The translations under genes were made by a program, and so were the position numbers. A stretch of 11,718 bases of DNA from Paraneptunicella sp964228975 (GTDB taxonomy: Bacteria > Pseudomonadota > Gammaproteobacteria > Enterobacterales > Alteromonadaceae), in contig CAXRCC010000132.1 of NCBI GenBank assembly GCA_964228975.1, positions 1-11,718 on the forward strand, in the 5' to 3' direction. This document shows positions 1-6,364 of the stretch, piece by piece. Numbering within the stretch: the stretch's first letter is position 1; each line of letters starts with the position of its first letter. The notes beneath the pieces are model-generated. The model saw nothing but the letters and a program-made list of their open reading frames with translations, had not been told where the DNA came from and searched no databases.

Positions 1-31
1 CACAATGACTCAAAACATAGGGTGAATCCAT

Positions 32-526
32 ATGAAATTACCGCTGCTGTTGTTAAGTCTTTCAGTTTTCGGAGGCGTTGGTGTAGCACAAGCTCACGAC
101 TTCAATATTCAGGCCAATCAAAATTCCTTTGTTATCAAAGTTGGCAACCATCACGATCATAAACACAGTAAAGATAATCAGTATTCCAAGCCGCAAAACG
201 AAATGTATTGTGAGCAGCATAGTGAATACCACCATCACCATAAGAATGGTCAAGTAACTCATTCACATGAAGACGGTAAGCATCAGCATCGTCATAAGCG
301 CAAGCGCTCAAATGTTTATCATGGTTACGGTCAAAAAAAATACAAGTCGAATGACTTCAATATCAGTTATCGTGAAGACCATCCTTTGCATTGCTGGCCA
401 GTACAAAAAGTGGGTTATTGGCATGGTAAAAAAGCCTTAGTGGGTGGCAAAATGTGCCGTAATAGCCACGGAAATGAGTACGTGATCCCATCAAGTCGCT
501 ATCTGATTAACTACTACTACCACTAA
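32..526 (+). CDS. Exported histidine-rich protein, putative metal binding
   Basis: No named family recognised. The 164-aa product starts with a clear Sec signal peptide: a Lys at position 2, a Leu-rich core, and a likely cut after AQA at residues 19-21. The mature part has about 21 His, in clusters such as NHHDHKH and YHHHHK and a HSHEDGKHQHRH stretch, mixed with Lys/Arg. The C-terminal third is less biased and holds two Cys (HCWP and KMCRN) about 25 residues apart, followed by a Tyr-rich tail (NYYYH). A third Cys lies in MYCEQH. His clusters of this type usually bind Zn, Ni, Cu or Co, so a periplasmic metal buffer or chaperone is inferred, not shown. The ATG at 32 is supported by AGGG at 19-22, nine bases upstream. 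It is monocistronic as far as can be seen, with a hairpin downstream at 559-577. No metal-regulator box could be recognised because the upstream region is cut off by the window. Confidence 0.75.
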   Translation: MKLPLLLLSLSVFGGVGVAQAHDFNIQANQNSFVIKVGNHHDHKHSKDNQYSKPQNEMYCEQHSEYHHHHKNGQVTHSHEDGKHQHRHKRKRSNVYHGYGQKKYKSNDFNISYREDHPLHCWPVQKVGYWHGKKALVGGKMCRNSHGNEYVIPSSRYLINYYYH

Positions 527-558
527 TTTTTCCTATTTCACTTCTTGGCATTATTGAT

Positions 559-577
559 GGGGAGCCTACTGCTCCCC
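559..577 (+). terminator. GC-rich hairpin after the His-rich gene
   Basis: GGGGAGC (559-565) pairs with GCTCCCC (571-577) around a five-base loop, 33 bases after the stop of the His-rich gene. The following bases are only moderately T-rich (TAGTTCTTCTTCTG), with no uninterrupted T run, so this is a plausible but imperfect intrinsic terminator separating the gene from rlmJ. Confidence 0.5.
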
Positions 578-667
578 GCTACAAAGTAGTTCTTCTTCTG
601 TTTAAATCGTTTATAGTGTCGCTTTGCTAAGCTTTGGCTTGTAACCTTTTAGTTTTAAGAGACGATT

Positions 668-1519
668 TTGTTAAGTTATAGACACGCTTTTCACGCAGGT
701 AACTTTGCTGACCTACTGAAACATTTCACCCAAATTGAAATTCTGAATTACCTCAAAAAGAAAGATAAGCCATTCGATTATATCGATACACATGCGGGCG
801 CAGGCATATACAAGCTCAACGCAGAAATGGCCAAGAAAAACAAAGAATACTTGAACGGCATTGGGCATTTCTTCAAGGATACGAACACGATTGATGAGAT
901 TGTGCCACTGCTTGAGCAAATTGATATTTGTCAGCAAGAAAATGCGCAGGGTGAGGACCTCTTGTATCCCGGCTCCCCTATTATTGCGAGCCAACTCTTG
1001 AGGCGACAGGATAAAGCTTGGCTGCACGAGTTACATACAACGGATATCGACATTCTTGAATCTCACTTTGCGCGCAAAAGAAATGTGTATGTAAGAAAGC
1101 AAGATGGGTTTCAAGGGCTGTTAGGGCTTCTACCGTGTGCGTCTCGCCGTGCGTTTGTTTTGATCGATCCCCCTTATGAAATCAAAGATGATTACGACAA
1201 AGTGGTGGATGTGGTGGAAAAAGCACATCGCAAAATGGCCAATACGATTTTTGCTATTTGGTATCCCGTCGTGGACAGGGAGCGAATTGAACGTATAGAG
1301 GCAGGCCTTAAACAGTCTGGTTTACGCTCTATCTATCAGTTTGAGCTAGGAATTAAAGCCGATACCGACCAAAAAGGGATGACATCGGCGGGCATGATTG
1401 TGATTAATCCACCTTGGACATTGTACGGCAAAATGCAAAAACTGTTACCTGAGCTTGCGAAGGTGGTAAGCCAGGATGGCCAATTGCATTACAAGTGTGA
1501 AGAGTGGGTTGGTGAGTAA
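668..1519 (+). CDS. rlmJ: 23S rRNA (adenine(2030)-N6)-methyltransferase RlmJ
   Basis: RlmJ is a SAM-dependent methyltransferase that makes m6A at position 2030 of 23S rRNA (E. coli numbering) during ribosome assembly. The 283-aa product has the family's characteristic N-terminus MLSYRHAFHAGNFADLLKH. It has a SAM-binding-region motif THAGAG at residues 41-46, and the catalytic DPPY motif of N6-adenine methyltransferases at 167-170. Length matches the family, which is near 280 aa. The start is TTG at 668: it gives exactly the conserved MLSYRH N-terminus, and no in-frame ATG precedes it. A weak ribosome-binding site (AAGAGA) lies just upstream. The TTG start may keep expression low. It is a single-gene unit, convergent with the next gene with only seven bases between the two stop codons. 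This is a core housekeeping gene. Confidence 0.96.
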   Translation: MLSYRHAFHAGNFADLLKHFTQIEILNYLKKKDKPFDYIDTHAGAGIYKLNAEMAKKNKEYLNGIGHFFKDTNTIDEIVPLLEQIDICQQENAQGEDLLYPGSPIIASQLLRRQDKAWLHELHTTDIDILESHFARKRNVYVRKQDGFQGLLGLLPCASRRAFVLIDPPYEIKDDYDKVVDVVEKAHRKMANTIFAIWYPVVDRERIERIEAGLKQSGLRSIYQFELGIKADTDQKGMTSAGMIVINPPWTLYGKMQKLLPELAKVVSQDGQLHYKCEEWVGE

Positions 1520-1526
1520 GGTCGGA

Positions 1527-2012
1527 CTAGCCATTACGCCTTTTGCGTACTAAACTTTTGGAACGCGTTAAAATGAAGTCGCTTGCCTCTGCTTCAGTAA
1601 GCGAAGCTGGTGTACCATCGCGAGTGAAAATATTCAAACGTTTCAATGCTTTCCACGGACGGCCTCTTAACTGTGAAGTGGGGGAGGCGAGGATCCAAGT
1701 ATTAATATCGTATTGAACTAAATACGTATTGGTTCTGGAATAAAAAACGGAAACGTTAAGAGCATCTGATGAGTTTGTATCTTTTGTGTACAAACTTGGA
1801 ACACAGCCTGTGAGGCAGGCTGAAACCGTAATGACGGCTTGATGATTCAGCTCACCATACTGCAAATACACGGATTTAGAGGGGAAGCCATGTCTTCCTC
1901 GTTCTGTTTTTAGGGTATTATAGTTACCGTCTACATCCGTGCGAGATTCTGCGTAAGCAAACGCTGACGTGCAAACGAAGAAAACCACTATAAGACGATG
2001 CAACAACCCCAC
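1527..2012 (-). CDS. Small secreted protein of unknown function
   Basis: Not recognised. The 161-aa product has a Sec signal peptide (MGLLHRLIVVFFVCTSAFAYA, likely cleaved after AYA) and so is probably periplasmic. The mature part is mostly polar with predicted beta character, for instance SVYLQYGELNHQAVITVSA. A short CLTGC pair could form a tight disulfide. The tail is basic (SLVRKRRNG). The start is GTG at 2010-2012: it yields the complete signal peptide, and a weak CGGGA lies upstream. The TTG codons two and three positions further in are possible alternatives. An AT-rich TATTAT lies about 20 bases upstream of the start, but no paired -35 element stands out. The gene converges on rlmJ and is 225 bp from the AhpD-like gene upstream, so it is probably transcribed alone. 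Confidence 0.65.
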   Translation of the reverse strand: MGLLHRLIVVFFVCTSAFAYAESRTDVDGNYNTLKTERGRHGFPSKSVYLQYGELNHQAVITVSACLTGCVPSLYTKDTNSSDALNVSVFYSRTNTYLVQYDINTWILASPTSQLRGRPWKALKRLNIFTRDGTPASLTEAEASDFILTRSKSLVRKRRNG

Positions 2013-2146
2013 CGTTATATTCCCGTATAATAAATAAGACGTATATACCGTGGGGAACTTACAACATTCCTAGCTTATAAGAAAGATATAGGGTTGTGAA
2101 AAGTGAGGTATTTCTCAATATCGGTAATTTAAATAACCGTATGGGA

Positions 2147-2172
2147 GGGCATCTGGCTGTAACCAGATGCCC
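2147..2172 (-). terminator. Strong hairpin downstream of the AhpD-like gene
   Basis: GGGCATCTGG (2147-2156) and CCAGATGCCC (2163-2172) form a perfect 10-bp stem with a six-base loop. On the minus strand it lies 66-91 bases after the stop of the AhpD-family gene. No T run follows on that strand (TCCCATACGG), so it may terminate weakly, protect the mRNA 3' end, or insulate the downstream secreted-protein gene. Confidence 0.4.
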
Positions 2173-2237
2173 ATATGCCTAATAGTGGGGGGAGTAAGTC
2201 CGTTCTTTTGCTGATTTCAATTCGCGGCTTACAAATA

Positions 2238-2777
2238 CTAGGCAAACTGTTGGAAAGCTTCATCCAATGGTGTTTTAGCAATGTGATTAGTGTAGTTGCT
2301 CATAATTTTATGAGACATACCTAACACAATATCTAAGAGGTTTTGGCGCGTGTAACCTGCATCATAAAAGGCGTTTAATTGTGCCTCACTAAGATGACCT
2401 CTTGCTTCTACCATGGCTAATGTTGTGTCTTTTAAGACTGTTAATTTGTCATTGGGAAGTTTCGAATCTGTTTTAATGGCTTCGCTAATTTGTGGGTCGG
2501 CTCCCATCATATTGGCCACGGCAGTATGAGCGGGAAGACAATATTGGCAATTATGCGCCTTGTTTATTGTTTGCCAAACTACAGTAAGTTCGTCATTGTT
2601 TAGGGAAGAATTAGCGAATAGCTGGTGGACTTGCTGGTATGCCTCAAGCAATTGAGGAGACTCAGCCATCACCGCGTGCAAATTAGGAATCATCCCAAAT
2701 GCGTTTACACTGCCCTCAAGGAGCGTTTTCGATGCTTCTGGCGCATTACCTTGATTGTATAATGTAAACTCAGTCAT
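2238..2777 (-). CDS. Carboxymuconolactone decarboxylase / AhpD-family protein
   Basis: The 179-aa all-helical product carries the AhpD-type redox motif CQYCLPAH: Cys77, Cys80 and His84, i.e. CxxCxxxH. It is preceded by the usual stretch GMIPNLHAVMAESPQLLEAY (residues 28-47). In this family the two Cys support alkylhydroperoxidase-like or disulfide chemistry, and enzymatic carboxymuconolactone decarboxylases lack this pair. A cytoplasmic thiol-dependent peroxidase or related detoxification role is therefore the reasonable reading; the substrate is unknown. The gene is divergent from a TetR regulator, and its own predicted -35 box (TTGAAC) lies inside an operator-like palindrome, so it is very likely repressed by that neighbour. 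The start is the ATG at 2775-2777. A GAGAA upstream is a weak ribosome-binding site. Confidence 0.88.
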   Translation of the reverse strand: MTEFTLYNQGNAPEASKTLLEGSVNAFGMIPNLHAVMAESPQLLEAYQQVHQLFANSSLNNDELTVVWQTINKAHNCQYCLPAHTAVANMMGADPQISEAIKTDSKLPNDKLTVLKDTTLAMVEARGHLSEAQLNAFYDAGYTRQNLLDIVLGMSHKIMSNYTNHIAKTPLDEAFQQFA

Positions 2778-2813
2778 TGGGTAAATTCTCGTTCCATATT
2801 TGCTGTTTTGGAT

Positions 2814-2842
2814 AATTTATTTGAAATTGAACGAATGTTCAA
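2814..2842 (-). promoter_or_regulatory. Predicted promoter of the AhpD-family gene
   Basis: On the minus strand TTGAAC (2837-2842) and TAAATT (2814-2819) are separated by exactly 17 bases, close to a sigma-70 promoter. The -35 box is one arm of operator 1, so repressor binding would block polymerase. This is inferred from sequence only. Confidence 0.5.
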
Positions 2843-2849
2843 GTTTAAT
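2821..2849 (+). promoter_or_regulatory. Predicted promoter of the TetR-family gene
   Basis: TTGAAA (2821-2826) and TTTAAT (2844-2849) are spaced 17 bases apart. Operator 1 fills this spacer almost exactly, and operator 2 begins at the -10 box and covers the expected start site. This geometry predicts autorepression of the regulator. Confidence 0.5.
2827..2842. promoter_or_regulatory. Operator 1: TTGAAC-N4-GTTCAA palindrome
   Basis: A 16-bp site, TTGAAC GAAT GTTCAA, with perfect 6-bp arms. It shares both arms with operator 2, and the two centres are 23 bp apart. It lies in the gap between the divergent AhpD-family and TetR-family genes and overlaps both predicted promoters. Confidence 0.7.
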
Positions 2850-2867
2850 TTGAACGATCGTTCAAAT
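2848..2867. promoter_or_regulatory. Operator 2: perfect 20-bp palindrome
   Basis: ATTTGAACGATCGTTCAAAT is perfectly self-complementary over 20 bp and contains the same TTGAAC/GTTCAA arms as operator 1. It ends 20 bases before the TetR start codon, just ahead of its AGGAAGG ribosome-binding site. It is the strongest candidate binding site for the neighbouring TetR repressor. Confidence 0.75.
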
Positions 2868-2887
2868 CAGGAAGGTAAGTTAAGTCA

Positions 2888-3466
2888 ATGAATGAACAAA
2901 CAAGAGCGGTATCATTAGAAAAGGCCATGAATCTGTTCTGGCAAAACGGCTATGCGGCCACTTCTATGAGAGACTTACAAAAGTCTTTAGACATGCGCCC
3001 AGGTAGCGTTTATTCGGCATTCGGTGGAAAGGATGAACTTTATAAAGAGTCCTTAGAAAACTACAGCATGATGGTAATGCAAAACATCCAAGAGGGTTTT
3101 CTACGAGCCAAAACGCCTTATGAAGGTGTGCTATCAAGCGTAAAGTTTATTATTTTTCCCTATGCTAAGTGCCCATCACAAATTTGCTTTTTAATAAAAA
3201 GTGTCACTGAACTAGAGTTTTGTTCTCCTGAGCTTGCCAAGGTCGCTTTAGAAGGGCTAACCGAGGTGAGAAATGAGCTGGAAAAGCAAATATTTGAAGT
3301 GTTTAAAGAAGACGCTGTTACACAGGAGCAGTGCAAAGAATATGCAATGCTGATCCAAGCGCAAATTATCGGTTTGAAAGCGCTCTTGAGCATGGGTTTT
3401 TCAGAAGAGGATGTGAATAAGGCTGCCGATAAAATGGTAAAAAAGGTTTTATTTCACAACGATTAA
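2888..3466 (+). CDS. TetR/AcrR-family transcriptional regulator
   Basis: The 192-aa product has an N-terminal TetR DNA-binding domain at about residues 6-53. The helix-turn-helix spans TSMRDLQKSLDMRPGSVYSAFG (25-46), followed by KDELY. The C-terminal ligand domain carries the ICFLIKSVTELEF block (99-111), which corresponds to the GCxLxNxAxE motif seen in many TetR proteins. Four Cys (95, 100, 112 and 149) sit in the effector domain. Three of them cluster around this block, so thiol sensing of peroxides or electrophiles is possible but unproven. ATG 2888 is preceded by AGGAAGG at 2869-2875. The N-terminal arm before helix 1 is shorter than in many relatives, and no in-frame ATG lies upstream. 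It most likely represses itself and the divergent AhpD-family gene through the two palindromes. Confidence 0.9.
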   Translation: MNEQTRAVSLEKAMNLFWQNGYAATSMRDLQKSLDMRPGSVYSAFGGKDELYKESLENYSMMVMQNIQEGFLRAKTPYEGVLSSVKFIIFPYAKCPSQICFLIKSVTELEFCSPELAKVALEGLTEVRNELEKQIFEVFKEDAVTQEQCKEYAMLIQAQIIGLKALLSMGFSEEDVNKAADKMVKKVLFHND

Positions 3467-3499
3467 CGCATACACCTAATAAAAGGTGCATGCGCTTTT
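3467..3499 (+). terminator. Intrinsic terminator of the TetR-family gene
   Basis: It starts directly after the TAA stop. CGCATACACCT (3467-3477) pairs with AGGTGCATGCG (3484-3494) with one internal mismatch and a six-base loop, followed by CTTTT. It sits between two convergent genes and may act mainly on the plus-strand transcript. Confidence 0.7.
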
Positions 3500-3541
3500 C
3501 CAAGATGTTAGAACCGTTGATATCCGTGGGGTTAACGCTAA

Positions 3542-4252
3542 TTATTTGTGACCAAAGGTGTAATCACATCCGTAAAGCGTGTACAAATAAGAGTCTGGTT
3601 GATAGCGCAATCTGGCATCACCTTTTCCAAGTGGGTTTTCCCAGTGGCCATTAATAAAGCCGTTATAGTCTGGCTGTTTTACCAGCACTTTGGCCGGAAA
3701 TTTCCCATCGATTTTAGGATCGGCGAACAAACGCATGTCAAAGTGGTTTGGCTGCCTAATTTGTCCATAAGCGAAGGTTTGTGATACGTCAGCGTCGGAT
3801 GATTGTGCAATGAAATAGTTTCCATCTTTCTTGAAGCACAACGTATTGATGACAGCATTAGATTCAATATACCCGTTCTTTGTAAAATCTCGCTCTAATA
3901 TTAGCACGCCCTTTTCGGGGAGCCCGTTACCACATGCATGCGATGCGCCATAGGGGCTATAGTCAGAACACGCTGCAAAACTATCACTCGCACCAAATGA
4001 GTCAGAGGCACCAAAGCTATCGCTGGCGCCAAACGAATCCGAGGCCCCAAAACTGTCATTCGCACCGAATGAATCCGATGCGCCGAAACTGTCGTCTGCA
4101 CCGTAGTTATCAAAGCCAAGTTCTGTTGATTCGGTTTGCACAATGGGCGTCATATCGTCGATTGCTAAAGCTCTGTCTAATTTGGCGACAGTCGTAAGCG
4201 CCATTAATGCGACAGCGCCAGAAGGTAATGCGGACTTAATTGTAAACTTCAT
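3542..4252 (-). CDS. Probable exported protein with seven GASDSF-type hexapeptide repeats
   Basis: No known family recognised. The 236-aa product starts with Lys2/Lys6 and a hydrophobic stretch (ALPSGAVALMALTTVA, 8-23). It could be cleaved after ALA (residues 28-30), but Lys24, Asp26 and Arg27 before that site make the signal peptide atypical. Residues 51-92 are seven tandem hexapeptides: GADDSF, GASDSF, GANDSF, then four GASDSF. A Cys-containing C-terminal domain follows (about 93-236, with at least four Cys: AACSD, HACGN, NTLCF and YGCDY), rich in Tyr and Asp. The ATG at 4252 overlaps the TGA of the upstream Maf-like gene (ATGA). It has an ideal AAGGAG at 4261-4266, eight bases away, so the two are translationally coupled. 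The pairing suggests the Ser-rich repeats may be glycosylated by the Maf-like protein. This is inference. A surface or envelope location is likely but not certain. Confidence 0.75.
   Translation of the reverse strand: MKFTIKSALPSGAVALMALTTVAKLDRALAIDDMTPIVQTESTELGFDNYGADDSFGASDSFGANDSFGASDSFGASDSFGASDSFGASDSFAACSDYSPYGASHACGNGLPEKGVLILERDFTKNGYIESNAVINTLCFKKDGNYFIAQSSDADVSQTFAYGQIRQPNHFDMRLFADPKIDGKFPAKVLVKQPDYNGFINGHWENPLGKGDARLRYQPDSYLYTLYGCDYTFGHK
3977..4102 (-). repeat. Seven 18-bp coding repeats encoding GA(S/D/N)DSF
   Basis: Seven in-frame 18-bp units encode residues 51-92 of the exported protein. The protein sequence is nearly invariant, but the DNA is not. The serine pair in each unit switches between TCN codons (units 2, 4 and 6) and AGY codons (units 5 and 7, and the single Ser codon of units 1 and 3). 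The array is therefore old enough to have drifted at silent sites while the hexapeptide was kept. Confidence 0.9.
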
Positions 4253-6126
4253 GTTTTGTTCTCCTTGATAAAATTAACGAGCACCTCATGGGCTCGCTCC
4301 AGCACCCTTAACACTTCTTCGTGGGCAAACTTGCAATAAGCATGGTGTGTCCGTGGGGGAATTCGGGATAAATGGCCTTCAATCACGATGGCCAAGTACT
4401 TCAAACTGCCTGAATACAAAATCGCAGCATGCTCTTTCATTTCAGGAGAGGATAAACAGCGAATAGTGTGAGCCAATGCTGTCGTTAAGCCGTGATGTTC
4501 CCTCAGGTTTAAAAAGGTTTCTTTTATCGATAGCGATAAGTCTGCGTAATAAGAAAGCGTGTCGTTGATCACCTTGATATCGGGAGTGATGCGCGTCAAG
4601 GTTAAGTGCGACATCAACTCTGTAGGATTTAACCACTGCCCCTTTAAACGTTCGAGTAACGTTTCGAGCGATGTGAATTCGGCACCTTGGATTTTAGCAC
4701 CGGAAGAGCAATTATAAGCGGTGATCTCGGGATGCCGTTTGAGCAGTTTTTCTATCGATTCCCTTGCAATATTGAAAATCCGCGTTGTTTGAATTTGCTG
4801 AGCGTTTTCCCCCGGAACCAGAAACTCAGCCCTTGGCGCAATGTTTGAGAGCAAACTCCCTTTTTCGAAATAATCAGATTGCTTGGCATGGTGATGCATT
4901 GCGTGAGTAAAGCCAAAGTCACAACCCACCAGTAAAAGGGTAGTAAATCCAAGGGCGATGGCAGAAGCCGCGCCCAAGTTAGTGGCGGTAGGGTTGCAGT
5001 GATACAAAGGAGTAACGTGGCTTTCACACTTAAGTAGCAGATTAGCGCCAATGTCATTCGCTTTTATAAAGCCAAGTGTGGTGGAAAAGCGTTGGGTGAT
5101 ATCCGCGTCCACCGTATTTAAACAGATAAGCGGAATGCGCTGGCATAGCTCGGGAGTAAGCCACTGCTCTTGGGTGAGTGCAGTAAAATGGCTGCGCTCC
5201 ATTTCAACATGAAAATCGGGAGTAATGCCTTGTCGTAGTAGTGGCGCTAACGCACTGCCGCAGCTGAAAATAACCGCCTTTCCTTTGAGGTTTTTGAGCG
5301 TATTAATGTGCGAATCTAAAGAGGGCCCATTTCCTACAATAATTGCGGGTGGAAATAACTGTGTGTGGTTTGCCTTGGTAAAGTACTGAATATGAGCAGC
5401 ATTTTTCAAGCTATTGTTGATACTAATAAATTCGTCATTGAAAAAGCCCCACGATGACACCCATTTATTACGAAGTGATTTGACGTTTTGATGGATATCA
5501 TCGAATAACGGCGTTTCGTAGTGGCGATACAAAGTCAGCTCGGAAAATAAACCAACACCAATATGCAGCGATAAATCCCGTATTTGATTGTCAAAATTCA
5601 AGGTGCTATTGGTTTGTAAAAACGATAGCGAACCGCCGTGGCGCTTACAATGCGCATCGAGCTTATGTACATCAATATGATGGAAAAAGTGGAACAGCAT
5701 TTCATCGTTAGGTTCCACAATGACCAAGTGTTTCACTTGTAGGCATTCTTGCAGCAGCGGTATGTGAAAGCCCAATCCGGCGCCAAGTACAATCACATTG
5801 GTATGGTTCGGCTTTCCTTGTTTGTTGTAACCGAATGCTTGTGCTTTTTCATTAAGGTGGTTAATGGCAACTTGGTGGAAATAGCCGTTTTGTGCCTTTG
5901 ATTTATACGTAAGAGATAAATGGGTAGGGTGAGCCAGAAACTGTGAAACCTGAGCGTGACAGGCTTCCTGTCCATTCATGCCGTAAAAGCGTTCCCCTTC
6001 AATCAATAAATCGTTCGCAATATGCTCAGAAGCTTTGAGCCGGCACGGAGTGAGGTGCCTTAGCCGCTTAAATAAAGCAGGCTGATAATGTGCCAAAAAT
6101 TCGAGGTTTTTTTCAAAACAGTCCAT
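4249..6126 (-). CDS. Maf-like DUF115 (MptE-like) glycosyltransferase family protein
   Basis: The 625-aa product matches the motility-associated factor family (DUF115, often annotated 6-hydroxymethylpterin diphosphokinase MptE-like). An N-terminal Rossmann-like segment has VIVLGAGLGFH at 111-121. The central domain has AIIVGNGPSLD at 261-271, then a CGSALAPLLRQGITPDF segment ending in HVEMER (289-311), NPTATNLGAASAIALGF (378-394) running into LLLVGCDFGF, and YNCSSGAKIQGA (471-482). A helical C-terminal part follows. Maf proteins add nonulosonic acids (pseudaminic or legionaminic acid) to Ser/Thr of flagellin in the cytoplasm. Here no flagellin, flagellar or sugar-synthesis gene is visible. The only partner is the hexapeptide-repeat gene that it overlaps by ATGA, which suggests a dedicated acceptor other than flagellin. 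ATG 6126 is preceded by AAGGA. The family assignment is firm; the acceptor and sugar are inferred. Confidence 0.85.
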   Translation of the reverse strand: MDCFEKNLEFLAHYQPALFKRLRHLTPCRLKASEHIANDLLIEGERFYGMNGQEACHAQVSQFLAHPTHLSLTYKSKAQNGYFHQVAINHLNEKAQAFGYNKQGKPNHTNVIVLGAGLGFHIPLLQECLQVKHLVIVEPNDEMLFHFFHHIDVHKLDAHCKRHGGSLSFLQTNSTLNFDNQIRDLSLHIGVGLFSELTLYRHYETPLFDDIHQNVKSLRNKWVSSWGFFNDEFISINNSLKNAAHIQYFTKANHTQLFPPAIIVGNGPSLDSHINTLKNLKGKAVIFSCGSALAPLLRQGITPDFHVEMERSHFTALTQEQWLTPELCQRIPLICLNTVDADITQRFSTTLGFIKANDIGANLLLKCESHVTPLYHCNPTATNLGAASAIALGFTTLLLVGCDFGFTHAMHHHAKQSDYFEKGSLLSNIAPRAEFLVPGENAQQIQTTRIFNIARESIEKLLKRHPEITAYNCSSGAKIQGAEFTSLETLLERLKGQWLNPTELMSHLTLTRITPDIKVINDTLSYYADLSLSIKETFLNLREHHGLTTALAHTIRCLSSPEMKEHAAILYSGSLKYLAIVIEGHLSRIPPRTHHAYCKFAHEEVLRVLERAHEVLVNFIKENKT

Positions 6127-6364
6127 TCAATGTGCATCCTTTTTTGTTGGGCATAATGTTAACCAATTGAAGAAGCGTTTCAATTAACGGAACTATGAAT
6201 AGGTATAGGTAGGTATAACGAAAAAAGCTAAAGAAAAAGGGGAAGGGGACGAGGCAATGCAGGTTTGCAAAAAGAAGTGAAGAAAAACAAGAGTGGAGAA
6301 AAATAAGAGGTCATCAAAATGAAAAATAAACTCATTTGATGACCCATTAAGTCAGTACGGTGAG
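6127..6364. other. Intergenic region with a long purine-rich plus strand
   Basis: This 238-bp gap lies between the Maf-like gene and the carbonic anhydrase gene, both on the minus strand. Bases about 6219-6310 are strongly purine-biased on the plus strand, with runs such as AAAGAAAAAGGGGAAGGGGA. A terminator hairpin lies at 6309-6344. Near the Maf-like start the minus strand reads TTGAAA followed 16 bases later by TAACAT, a weak promoter candidate. No small gene is convincing. Confidence 0.45.
6295..6344 (-). terminator. Intrinsic terminator of the carbonic anhydrase gene
   Basis: On the minus strand the stem is TCATTTGATGACC-type: bases 6333-6344 pair with 6309-6322 with one bulged base, around an A/T-rich loop. 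It is followed by the T-rich TCTTATTTTTCTCC. It begins 21 bases past the TAG/TAA-side end of the carbonic anhydrase gene, so it should end that transcript before the Maf-like operon. Confidence 0.7.

Noticed and set aside
3901..4197. Overlapping open frames on both strands across the hexapeptide repeats.
   Set aside because: Eighteen-bp repeats without stops in several frames keep spurious frames open; the frame with a start, strong ribosome-binding site and meaningful protein is the minus-strand one ending at 3542.
4249..6126. Part of a flagellar cluster.
   Set aside because: No flagellin, chaperone, motor or nonulosonate-synthesis gene is in the window; only the enzyme family links it to motility.
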